A stretch of 64,000 nt of DNA, from positions 186,001 to 250,000 of the forward strand of contig DKMD01000017.1 of the NCBI GenBank assembly GCA_002470465.1. Direction: 5' to 3'. The position numbers and the translations under genes were made by a program. The DNA is from Pluralibacter sp. UBA7423. Its GTDB lineage: Bacteria > Pseudomonadota > Gammaproteobacteria > Enterobacterales > Enterobacteriaceae. Each line of letters opens with the position of its first letter. Positions within the stretch are counted from its first letter, which is position 1. This document shows, in pieces, positions 26,402 to 34,219 of the stretch. The notes below the pieces were generated by a model, which was given only the letters and a program-made list of their open reading frames with translations, did no database searches and was not told the DNA's origin.

Positions 26402-27727
26402 TTATTTTGTAGTGTGTTTAACGAACTGATTCGCGGGTTGCGCAAGCCCCAGGCTTTCGCGCAGCGTGTGGCCGGGATAGTCGTGACGGAATAACCCTCG
26501 CGCCTGAAGCTCGGGCACGACCTGGTCTACAAAGCGCGGGAAGGTGTCCGGCGTACCGCCCTGAATAATAAAACCGTCGGCGGCGTGGCTTTCAAACCAC
26601 GCCTGCAATCCATCGGCTACTTCCTGCGCCGTGCCGGAAAAGCGTGGGCGTGGACTGGCCGCTTCGAGCGCCGCCTGGCGCAGCGTTAAGCCACGCGCCT
26701 TTGCGTTACGTTTGATTTCATCGGTCGTGCTGCGAAAGCTGTTTTGCCCCAGATCGCCAAGCTCAGGGAAAGGCGCATCCAACGGATACTGGCTGAAATC
26801 GTGATGCTCGAAGTAGCGGCCCAGGTAGTTCAGCGCATCTTCCACCGACACCAGCGCGGCAGTGGTCTGGTACTGACGTTCCACATCGTCGGCATCGTCC
26901 CCGACGATCACGCTCACGCCCTGGAAAATATGCAGCTCATCAGCACGGCGCCCGTGCACTTCCAGCTGGCTTTTTACATCCCGATAAAAGGCCTGCGCTT
27001 CTTCAAGACTTTCGTGATGGGTAAAAATGGCATCGGCGTGGGTGGCAGCTAATTTTTTTCCGTCATCCGATGCACCCGCCTGAAATATAATTGGCCTGCC
27101 CTGCGGCGTGCGGCCGATATTCAGCGGCCCGGCAACCTGGAAAAAATCACCATGATGATCGAGGGTGTGTAATTTTTTCGCATCGAAGAATTGCCCGCTG
27201 GTTTTATTACGCACGAAGGCATCCTCTTCCCAGGAATCCCACAGCCCTTTTACTACCTGTAAATATTCATCCGCGATGCGATAGCGCAAAGCGTGATCGG
27301 GATGCTGCGCGCGGGAAAAATTCTTCGCGGATCCTTCCAGCGGCGACGTTACCACGTTCCAGCCAGCACGCCCGTTGCTCAGGTGGTCGAGGCTGGCAAA
27401 CTGACGGGCGGTAATAAACGGCTCGCTATAGGAGGTGGACAGCGTGCCAACCAGGCCCAAATGCTGCGTCACGCTCGCCAGCGCAGATAATACGGTTAGC
27501 GGCTCGAAGCGGTTTAAAAAATGCGGAATAGACTTTTCGTTAATATATAAACCGTCGGCAACAAAAATAAAGTCGAGCTTCCCTTCTTCAGCTTTTAATG
27601 CCGTCTGCCTGACGAATTCAAAATTAATACTGGCATCTGCCTGCGCCGCCGGATGTCGCCAGGCGGACATATTTCCTGAAGCGCCATGTAATATAGTGCC
27701 AAGACGCAGTTGTCGAACTGAAGACAT
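26402..27727 (-). CDS. LLM-class FMN monooxygenase, NtaA/SnaA/DszA group
   Basis: A 441-residue FMNH2-dependent monooxygenase of the luciferase-like superfamily. Typical segments of the NtaA/SnaA/DszA group are [20 protein letters not shown] at the start, [12 protein letters not shown], the FMN-binding [34 protein letters not shown], and [13 protein letters not shown]. It resembles B. subtilis YxeK/YtnJ, which oxidise N-acetylated S-substituted cysteines and release N-acetylcysteine. It needs FMNH2 from a separate reductase, and none is encoded in the operon. The start follows AAGGGG. Confidence 0.88.
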   Translation of the reverse strand: MSSVRQLRLGTILHGASGNMSAWRHPAAQADASINFEFVRQTALKAEEGKLDFIFVADGLYINEKSIPHFLNRFEPLTVLSALASVTQHLGLVGTLSTSYSEPFITARQFASLDHLSNGRAGWNVVTSPLEGSAKNFSRAQHPDHALRYRIADEYLQVVKGLWDSWEEDAFVRNKTSGQFFDAKKLHTLDHHGDFFQVAGPLNIGRTPQGRPIIFQAGASDDGKKLAATHADAIFTHHESLEEAQAFYRDVKSQLEVHGRRADELHIFQGVSVIVGDDADDVERQYQTTAALVSVEDALNYLGRYFEHHDFSQYPLDAPFPELGDLGQNSFRSTTDEIKRNAKARGLTLRQAALEAASPRPRFSGTAQEVADGLQAWFESHAADGFIIQGGTPDTFPRFVDQVVPELQARGLFRHDYPGHTLRESLGLAQPANQFVKHTTK

Positions 27728-27761
27728 AATAACCCCTTACCCTGCCGGTAAATAAAAAGAA

Positions 27762-28883
27762 CTAAACGTTAAGTAAGGCTTTTTCGGCCAGCCGGGCAAA
27801 ATAGTGCGCCGCAGGTGCGATGAGCCTTTCGTCCGGGTCAAAGGCCGGATGGTGCAGGCCAGATTCACTGGCGCTACCGATGCTGACAAAAGCACCGGGG
27901 ATCTGCTGCAGGTAGACGGCAAAATCTTCGCCGCCCATATGCAGATCCGCCGTCGCGGTCTGGTATCCCGCTTCATCTGCTACCGCCAGGGCAAACTCCG
28001 CCCATTCAGGGGTGTTCACCAGCGCCGTCGGGCCAGCGTACCAGATGACGTCAATCTGGGCGTTAAACGCGCTGGCAAACCCCGCCGCAATCTCACTGAC
28101 GCGGGCTTTCACCCGCTGTTGAACATCGGTGCTATGGGTGCGAAGCGTGCCTTCCAGCTCAACGTTTTCCGGCAGCACGTTCCAGGTATTGCCGCCCTGA
28201 ATGCGGGTCACGCTCAGCACCACCGAATCAAGCGTATTGACCTCGCGGCTGGCTACGCTTTGCAGGATGCCCACCAGCTGGCTGGCAAGCAGGATCGCAT
28301 CCTTACCTTCATGAGGGCGGGCTGCGTGGGCGCCCTTTCCATGCACCCGCAGTACGAAGCGATCGACGTTGGCGTAGAACGCTCCGCCACGGGTGGCAAA
28401 GGCGCCCACCGGCAACCCAGGTTCATTGTGCATACCAAAAATGGCGGAAACCCCTTCCAGCGCACCGGCGCGGATCAGCGTCTTCGCCCCGCCAAAACTC
28501 TCTTCGGCCGGCTGAAAAAGAATACGTACTCGCCCCGGCAGTTCAGCTTCTTTGGCCTTCAAAAGCAGCGCTGCGCCGAGCATAACGCTGGTATGAACAT
28601 CATGTCCGCAGGCGTGCATCACGCCTGGATTTTGCGAACGAAACGCCACGTTAGCCGTTTCTTCTATTGGCAGCGCGTCAATGTCGGCACGCAGCGCAAT
28701 CACCTTTTCGCCCTTGCCAATCTCGATGACTACGCCGGTTTTCAGGGCATACGGCAGAATGGAAAGCCCGGCGCTTTGCAGCCAGTCGCGAATACGCGCG
28801 GTGGTCGCCACTTCCTGTAAAGACAGCTCCGGGAACTGGTGCAGCTCGCGCCGCCAGGCAATCAGCTGTTGTTCGAAACTCAT
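27762..28883 (-). CDS. M20 family amidohydrolase (N-acyl amino acid deacylase)
   Basis: A 373-residue metallohydrolase of the M20D/HipO group. Zinc-site elements are visible: HACGHDVHTSVMLGAA (about residues 91-106), FQPAEESFGGAKTLI with the catalytic Glu pair, and the late MGGEDFAVYLQQIPG. The family removes acyl groups from N-acetyl or N-benzoyl amino acids. Within this operon the likely step is deacetylation of N-acetylcysteine, as for SndA/YxeP in Bacillus. The start overlaps the upstream LLM gene by ATGA, so the two are coupled. Confidence 0.9.
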   Translation of the reverse strand: MSFEQQLIAWRRELHQFPELSLQEVATTARIRDWLQSAGLSILPYALKTGVVIEIGKGEKVIALRADIDALPIEETANVAFRSQNPGVMHACGHDVHTSVMLGAALLLKAKEAELPGRVRILFQPAEESFGGAKTLIRAGALEGVSAIFGMHNEPGLPVGAFATRGGAFYANVDRFVLRVHGKGAHAARPHEGKDAILLASQLVGILQSVASREVNTLDSVVLSVTRIQGGNTWNVLPENVELEGTLRTHSTDVQQRVKARVSEIAAGFASAFNAQIDVIWYAGPTALVNTPEWAEFALAVADEAGYQTATADLHMGGEDFAVYLQQIPGAFVSIGSASESGLHHPAFDPDERLIAPAAHYFARLAEKALLNV

Positions 28884-29881
28884 AAGAGCACCTCCGCACG
28901 GTTCAGCGCCTGTGCCAGTAAGCGAACGGACGCTAATCGGGCTGCACCTTCAGCAATGGGCGTGTCGATGATGAACTCATCGACCCCATACTCCTGATGC
29001 AGCGCATCGAGCTGCGCGCGAACCTGTGAGGCGGTCCCGGCAATCAGCGATGATTCCCGACGCACGATCTCAACCGCCGGGCTACCGGCCTGATGGGCAA
29101 AGGCTTCGGCCTGCGGCTTGCTGGCAACGGTCACCCGCTGCCCGTTCGCCAGACGCACGCCCCAGACTTCAACCTGTGCGGCCAGGGCGGCGGCCTGCGC
29201 AGCATCCGGCGCAACAATCACCTGAACGGCGACCATCGCATCACGCAGGCTCCGCGCCCGCCAGCGCGATACCACATCCCGCAGCAGTTGCTTATCCCCG
29301 TTAAGGTGTGCGGCAAACACGAAATTCCAGTCGAGCTGTGCCGCCAGCTCTGCGCTCTCGAGGCTTGCTCCGAGCAAAAAACCGTCCGGGCGCTGGGGTG
29401 GAACCGGCGTCGCCAGTACCGTATCGCTGCTTTCCGCGCGCGTCAGGGACAGCCAGTTATCCAGCTGTGCCAGCTGATCGGCAAAAGTCCCCTTCTCCTC
29501 AGCATGTACTCCCTTTTGCAGCGCACGCGTAGAGTGAGGCAAGCCGCCAGGCGCTTTGCCAACGCCTAAATCAACGCGACCCGGAGCCAGTGACGCCAGC
29601 AGGTTGAAGTTTTCCGCTACCTTATATGGGCTGTAGTGCTGCAACATGACCCCGCCAGAGCCAATCCGGATACGTTTTGTCTGCCCCAGCAGCCAGCCAA
29701 TTACCACTTCCGGTGACGGGCTTGCGAGCTGTGAGGTATTGTGATGTTCAGCAATCCACAGGCGATGATAACCCCAGGCCTCTGCCTGCTGTGCCAGCGT
29801 TAAGGTCCGCGCCAGCGCCTGCGTGGCAGTTTCACCTTCTGCCAGGGGGCTTTTATCCAGAAGACTGATTCGATAAGACAT
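28880..29881 (-). CDS. LLM-class FMN oxidoreductase, MsnO8/YtmO group
   Basis: A 333-residue luciferase-like flavoprotein, the first gene of the operon. The N-terminus SYRISLLDKSPLAEGETATQAL, the block YHRLWIAEHHNTSQLASPSPEV and RIRIGSGGVMLQHYSPYKVAENF are typical of the MsnO8 group, which includes B. subtilis YtmO from the S-amino-acid ytm operon. Its exact substrate is unknown. The ATG at 29881 lacks a good Shine-Dalgarno sequence and lies 2 nt beyond a 7-bp inverted repeat, so initiation may be controlled by RNA structure. Confidence 0.87.
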   Translation of the reverse strand: MSYRISLLDKSPLAEGETATQALARTLTLAQQAEAWGYHRLWIAEHHNTSQLASPSPEVVIGWLLGQTKRIRIGSGGVMLQHYSPYKVAENFNLLASLAPGRVDLGVGKAPGGLPHSTRALQKGVHAEEKGTFADQLAQLDNWLSLTRAESSDTVLATPVPPQRPDGFLLGASLESAELAAQLDWNFVFAAHLNGDKQLLRDVVSRWRARSLRDAMVAVQVIVAPDAAQAAALAAQVEVWGVRLANGQRVTVASKPQAEAFAHQAGSPAVEIVRRESSLIAGTASQVRAQLDALHQEYGVDEFIIDTPIAEGAARLASVRLLAQALNRAEVLL

Positions 29882-29883
29882 AG

Positions 29884-29913
29884 TGCAGACTCGTCATGAG
29901 AAACATGTCTGCA
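29884..29913 (-). promoter_or_regulatory. Inverted repeat in the leader of the S-amino-acid operon
   Basis: TGCAGAC and GTCTGCA form perfect 7-bp arms around a 16-nt spacer and end 2 nt before the first ATG of the operon. The purine-rich GACGAG that could serve as ribosome-binding site is in the loop and 3' arm. It may be an operator or an RNA switch; a TAATAAT-like -10 lies just upstream. Confidence 0.5.
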
Positions 29914-29972
29914 TTATTAGAAGGGGTTGGCCGCGCTGAGAAACAATTTATTTACATTTGCTCTGCTGAAAA

Positions 29973-30420
29973 TTAACTATCGATCGTCGCGCTAAGCCTA
30001 ATTTTCGCAATAAAGTCTTCCGTTTCCGCCCGCGTGCGCAGCCGGACAAAAGTGAGTCCGGCAAACTGCGGATCCTGCATATCGGCCAGATACCACAGGC
30101 GGTTTTTATGCCAGGTTTTGGGGGCCCAGTGAATGATGGAATCCTGGCTGAAGAAAGAGAGCCGGAAGCTTTCCTGGTTGCCGGTACCTGGCCACAGCGC
30201 CTGCCGCGTGCGGTTGTAATTGCCATCAAGCACCCAGCTTTCCGTAGCGCTCAACGCCACATCCAGTCGTGCGAACAGCTCTTCGTCCGGCGTGCCCTGG
30301 CCAGTTTTTGCGCCAGTAAAGCCTGTCCATTTCGATATAAGGCGCATTCAGTCGAGCGACCAGACGGCGAGCCAGAGTCGTTTTCCCGACGCCACTGGTG
30401 CCAACCACGTTAATTCTCAT
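29973..30420 (-). pseudogene. Broken P-loop kinase (adenylate kinase/FlaR-like)
   Basis: The N-terminal frame reads MRINVVGTSGVGKTTLARRL (Walker A GTSGVGKT) to RLYWRKNW. The following residues GTPDEELFARLDVALSATESWVLDGNYNRT continue only in another frame. One extra C near 30300 (TGG-C-CAG) explains the shift. A second defect is likely: NRTRQALWPGTGNQESF joins two blocks that in related kinases are separated by roughly 35-40 residues carrying the Walker B region. The remnant ends at 29973. ATG 30420 has GGAGG upstream, so the promoter side is preserved and decay appears recent. Confidence 0.8.
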
Positions 30421-30502
30421 CATTTCCTCCCGTCATCCAGACAGATTACTCTGGCTGGTCTTTGTCTTTACGCCAGACGGAATGGCGGGAGGGAAGTGAA
30501 GG

Positions 30503-30901
30503 CTAACGTCCGGCGTACTCCTCATCCGTGACTTTTTCAAGCCAGGTGACGGGCGAACCGTTTTCCGCCTCGGCGATGGCAATGTGGGTCATCGCCGTTT
30601 GCGAGCTCGCACCGTGCCAGTGCTTCACCCCGGGCGGGATCCACGCAATGTCACCCTGATTCAGCGGCTGCGCCTCCTGGCCCTCTTCCTGTAGCCAGCC
30701 GCGCCCCTGCGTCACTATCAGCGTTTGTCCCAGCGGATGGGTGTGCCACGCGGTGCGCGCACCAGGCTCAAAGGTGACGGTTGCCCCACCCACTTTTGCA
30801 GGCTCTGTCGCCTGAAACGGCGCATCAATTCTGACGGTTCCGGTAAACCATGCTTCGGGCCCTTTGGCCGACGGCTGAGAGCCGCTACGGATAATTTTCA
30901 T
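30503..30901 (-). CDS. Mn-type cupin, (R)-hydroxynitrile lyase-like
   Basis: A 132-residue single-domain cupin. The metal ligands stand at His53, His55, Gln59 ([11 protein letters not shown]) and His94 (VKHWHG), with His106, Ala40 and Val42 lining the site. These are the same numbers as in the manganese-dependent cupin hydroxynitrile lyase of Granulicella tundricola, and the flanks [13 protein letters not shown] and [14 protein letters not shown] also match it. That reaction (mandelonitrile cleavage) was shown in vitro for the family, and the natural role is unclear. GGAGGAGAT precedes the ATG; the longer upstream frame is rejected. It is a single gene with no obvious operon partner. Confidence 0.85.
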   Translation of the reverse strand: MKIIRSGSQPSAKGPEAWFTGTVRIDAPFQATEPAKVGGATVTFEPGARTAWHTHPLGQTLIVTQGRGWLQEEGQEAQPLNQGDIAWIPPGVKHWHGASSQTAMTHIAIAEAENGSPVTWLEKVTDEEYAGR

Positions 30902-31272
30902 ATCTCCTCCTGTTGATGTATTCAGCGTAGCGCGTAATAGCCGCGAGGAGGTGCGTAATGCTTTTTCCTCCGCTGGCCGAAACGCTGCGTTTACGTTAAC
31001 CAACTAAAATATCTGCCGATTATTTATGCTTCCCATTTCCGGTTATGCAGCAGATCTGACCACACAAAATGTTGCGACATCGCCCCACGGATTCGGCGTG
31101 TAACTTTTGCGTCGCTTCTCATTTGCAGGTAGGATGCTGCGCCATGTTGTGCCTTATCTCTACGTCAGAATGCTGAGAAAAGCAGAACAGTGTGCTGCCA
31201 CGCAATCGTTTACCGCGGCGGCATTTTTTGGGCCCCGGATTAGGGGTAAAGACAGGTAATCGGGATACAACC
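30902..31272 (+). other. Gene-free ansP upstream region with attenuator-like hairpin
   Basis: No gene is seen in these 371 bp. Near the ansP start, TGCTGCC (31193-31199) can pair with GGCGGCA (31217-31223, one G-U pair), followed by T6 (31224-31229). This has the form of a small intrinsic terminator inside the leader, 43 bp before the ATG. A promoter is not assigned with confidence. Confidence 0.35.
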
Positions 31273-32769
31273 ATGAACACAAAACACGACAGCGCGGCGG
31301 AGCATCACGCAGCGAAACGCCGCTGGCTGAACTCGCATGAGGCGGGTTACAACAAAGCGATGAGCAACCGTCATGTGCAGATGATCGCTATTGGCGGGGC
31401 TATCGGGACAGGTCTGTTTTTAGGCGCCGGTGCGCGCCTGCAGATGGCGGGCCCTTCACTCGCCATCGTTTACCTGGTATGCGGCATCTTCTCTTTCTTT
31501 ATTCTGCGCGCGCTTGGCGAACTGGTGCTTCATCGGCCATCCAGCGGCAGCTTCGTTTCCTACGCCCGTGAATTCCTCGGCGAAAAAGCCGCCTACGTGG
31601 CGGGCTGGATGTACTTCGTTAACTGGGCGATGACCGGAATTGTCGACATCACCGCCGTTGCGCTGTACATGCACTACTGGGGTGCGTTTGGCGACGTGCC
31701 ACAGTGGGTCTTTGCCCTCGGCGCGCTGGCGATTGTCGGCACCATGAACATGATCGGCGTGAAGTGGTTTGCCGAAATGGAATTCTGGTTTGCGCTGCTT
31801 AAAGTGCTGGCAATCGTTATATTCCTCGTGGTGGGCACCGTGTTCCTCGGCAGCGGTAAACCGCTGGACGGCGGAACAACCGGCTTCCACTTAATTACCG
31901 ATAACGGCGGATTCTTCCCGCACGGCCTGCTGCCTGCGCTGGTGCTGGTTCAGGGCGTGGTCTTCGCCTTCGCTTCCATCGAACTGGTCGGGACCGCAGC
32001 GGGTGAATGTAAAGATCCGCAGACCATGGTGCCAAAAGCCATCAACAGCGTTATCTGGCGTATCGGTCTGTTCTACGTGGGGTCCGTGGTGCTGTTAGTC
32101 CTGCTGCTGCCGTGGAATGCGTACCAGCCAGGGCAAAGCCCGTTCGTTACCTTCTTCACGAAGCTTGGCGTGCCTTACGTCGGCAGCATCATGAACATCG
32201 TGGTGCTGACCGCCGCGCTCTCCAGCCTGAACTCCGGCCTTTACAGCACCGGTCGCATTCTGCGCTCGATGTCGATGGGCGGTTCTGCGCCGAAATTCAT
32301 GTCGAAAATGAGCCGTCAGCACGTGCCGTATGCGGGCATTCTGGCGACGCTTGCGGTGTACGTGGTGGGTGTGTTCCTGAACTATCTGGTGCCTTCTCAG
32401 GTCTTTGAGATCGTGCTGAACGTGGCGTCTATCGGCATTATCGCCTCCTGGGCGTTTATCGTCGTGTGCCAGATGCGCCTGCGTAAGTTCATCAAGGAAG
32501 GGAAATGTGCCGACGTGAGCTTCAGGCTGCCGGGTGCGCCATTCACCTCGTGGTTGACTCTGCTGTTCCTGCTGGCCGTGCTGGTGCTGATGGCGTTCGA
32601 CTACCCGAACGGCACTTATACCGTCGCTTCCATTCCGCTACTGGCCGTACTGCTGATTGCTGGCTGGTTTGGCGTACGCAAACGCGTACATGAGATCCAC
32701 AGCACTGCGCCTGTGCATCCTGATGATGAAAAACAGGATGCGCCGCTGGTTGAGAAGACATCACACTGA
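31273..32769 (+). CDS. ansP: L-asparagine permease
   Basis: A 498-residue, 12-helix amino acid-polyamine-organocation (APC) transporter, nearly the same length as E. coli AnsP. The substrate-binding segment of helix 1 IAIGGAIGTGLFLGAGARLQMAGP and the helix 6 region ASIELVGTAAGECKDP are typical of the family. The chosen ATG at 31273 gives MNTKHDSAAEHH, as in relatives; the open frame from 31192 covers the leader hairpin and is rejected. It imports asparagine with protons. A strong shared terminator follows. Confidence 0.93.
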   Translation: MNTKHDSAAEHHAAKRRWLNSHEAGYNKAMSNRHVQMIAIGGAIGTGLFLGAGARLQMAGPSLAIVYLVCGIFSFFILRALGELVLHRPSSGSFVSYAREFLGEKAAYVAGWMYFVNWAMTGIVDITAVALYMHYWGAFGDVPQWVFALGALAIVGTMNMIGVKWFAEMEFWFALLKVLAIVIFLVVGTVFLGSGKPLDGGTTGFHLITDNGGFFPHGLLPALVLVQGVVFAFASIELVGTAAGECKDPQTMVPKAINSVIWRIGLFYVGSVVLLVLLLPWNAYQPGQSPFVTFFTKLGVPYVGSIMNIVVLTAALSSLNSGLYSTGRILRSMSMGGSAPKFMSKMSRQHVPYAGILATLAVYVVGVFLNYLVPSQVFEIVLNVASIGIIASWAFIVVCQMRLRKFIKEGKCADVSFRLPGAPFTSWLTLLFLLAVLVLMAFDYPNGTYTVASIPLLAVLLIAGWFGVRKRVHEIHSTAPVHPDDEKQDAPLVEKTSH

Positions 32770-32856
32770 TTGAGTGCCCGGCGTCACTGCGTTTTCCGGG
32801 CCGACAGAATGCACTAATCTGCAGGCCTGATAAGCAAAGTGCTATCAGACACTCAA

Positions 32857-32884
32857 AAAAAGCCGCTCTTCTGAGCGGCTTTTT
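32857..32884. terminator. Bidirectional terminator between ansP and yncE
   Basis: The stem AGCCGCTC/GAGCGGCT with a TTCT loop is extended by AAAA/TTTT and has an A-run before and a T-run after, so it serves both converging genes. Confidence 0.92.
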
Positions 32885-32902
32885 CATACCTGAAATCTGT
32901 GA

Positions 32903-33964
32903 TTACAGCGTAATGCGAATCACGTCATCCGGCTGGGTGGCTTCTTTCTCGCGGGTTGATTCCTGCTTCACGCTGACGTAGAGCGTTTTGCCATCGGCAG
33001 AAAGCGCCAGGCTGTTCGGACGCGGCGGGGTGTCAAAGGTCTTCACCACTTTATCGGTTTTGGTATCCACCACGCTCACTTTCCCTTCCATGCGATGAGT
33101 CACATACGCTTCATTGCGCGTTGGGTTAAAGACCACCGCCAGCGATGCCGGCATGGCAATGGTATTCAGCACTTTGCCGTCGCGGTAGTCAACAACCAGC
33201 AGCTCCGGCTGTTTGAAATCAGTGATGTACGCGCGATGATTTGTCTTATCCAGCGCGATATTCAGGAACGCATGCTCTTTACCATCGTTCACCAGCTTCT
33301 GGCGACTGAGAATGCTGTTGCTTTGGGTGTCGATGGTCACCAGTTCACCCTCGGCGCTCACGGTATACAGACGCTGCGCCTCGTTATCCAGCGCCAGTGC
33401 CGTGCTGCGATTGCCGGTGCCGCTGATGGTCGCTTTCAGCTTCAGCGCTGCACCATCAATGACCCACACCACGCTCTCCTTGCCGACGCCGGTGACATAA
33501 ACGGTGTTCGTTTTGTCGTTTACGGCCAGCTCACGCGGCTGAAGCGGCTTCACCGTTTCGCTACGCTTGCGCGAATCCAGCACCACTCGCCCTTTCAGAT
33601 CGCCCGTTTTGCCATCAATCGCGGTAACCGTGCCGTTGATTGTGTTGCCAAACCACAGGGTTTGAGTCTGATTATCTACTGTTGCCCCGAACGGTTTCAG
33701 ATCGCTGTAGATGGTCTGGGTCGCCTCCAGCGTCACCGGATCAAGACGGTACATCACCCCACCTTTATCGGTTTTACGGCTCTGCGAGGTAGCCACCCAC
33801 AGCGCATTTTCCTGCTGGCTCAGCGCCATTTCGTAAACCCCTTTACCCACAGCTTTGCGCAGCATCTCATCTGCGGCATGGGCGCTGAACGATCCGGCAA
33901 GGAGTAAAGAAGACAACAGCAGAGAACGGCGAAAACGCGGCATGGATATTGAACGTAAGGACAT
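32903..33964 (-). CDS. yncE: YncE, periplasmic seven-bladed beta-propeller protein
   Basis: A 353-residue secreted protein, equal in length to E. coli YncE. The signal peptide is RRSLLLSSLLLAGSFSAHA (cleavage after AHA). YVTN-type propeller repeats recur (GATVDNQTQTLWFGNT, LAVNDKTNTVYVTGVG, VVFNPTRNEAYVTHRMEGKVSVVD, SLALSADGKTLYVSVK). E. coli YncE binds DNA weakly and is iron-regulated; its role is unknown. ATG 33964 has AGGGAG upstream. It diverges from the PQQ-type receptor with a Fur box between them, which links both to iron. Confidence 0.95.
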   Translation of the reverse strand: MSLRSISMPRFRRSLLLSSLLLAGSFSAHAADEMLRKAVGKGVYEMALSQQENALWVATSQSRKTDKGGVMYRLDPVTLEATQTIYSDLKPFGATVDNQTQTLWFGNTINGTVTAIDGKTGDLKGRVVLDSRKRSETVKPLQPRELAVNDKTNTVYVTGVGKESVVWVIDGAALKLKATISGTGNRSTALALDNEAQRLYTVSAEGELVTIDTQSNSILSRQKLVNDGKEHAFLNIALDKTNHRAYITDFKQPELLVVDYRDGKVLNTIAMPASLAVVFNPTRNEAYVTHRMEGKVSVVDTKTDKVVKTFDTPPRPNSLALSADGKTLYVSVKQESTREKEATQPDDVIRITL

Positions 33965-34044
33965 GACGACTCCCTTTGAAATCAAAATGATGTACTGCCC
34001 GACATGCTTCCTGCTCGCGGCGTCGTGGCACCGCGCTATTTGTT

Positions 34045-34063
34045 GAGAATAATAATCATTAAT
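34045..34063. promoter_or_regulatory. Fur box between yncE and yncD
   Basis: The 19-bp sequence GAGAATAATAATCATTAAT matches the classical Fur consensus at 15 of 19 positions. It lies 81 bp before yncE and 157 bp before yncD, so one site can control both. Confidence 0.75.
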
Positions 34064-34219
34064 TATCAAAAAGGGGAGCGTTAATTCTGCCGCTTCGCCA
34101 GTTTTGTGCCATTGTTAAATCAGCATTTAACGTAACGTGCCGTTAAGATTTTCAAATAATTTACAAAGGCATTAACATATTCACAGTTGTTCCATTTGCT
34201 TCATTATCAAGAGAATTGC

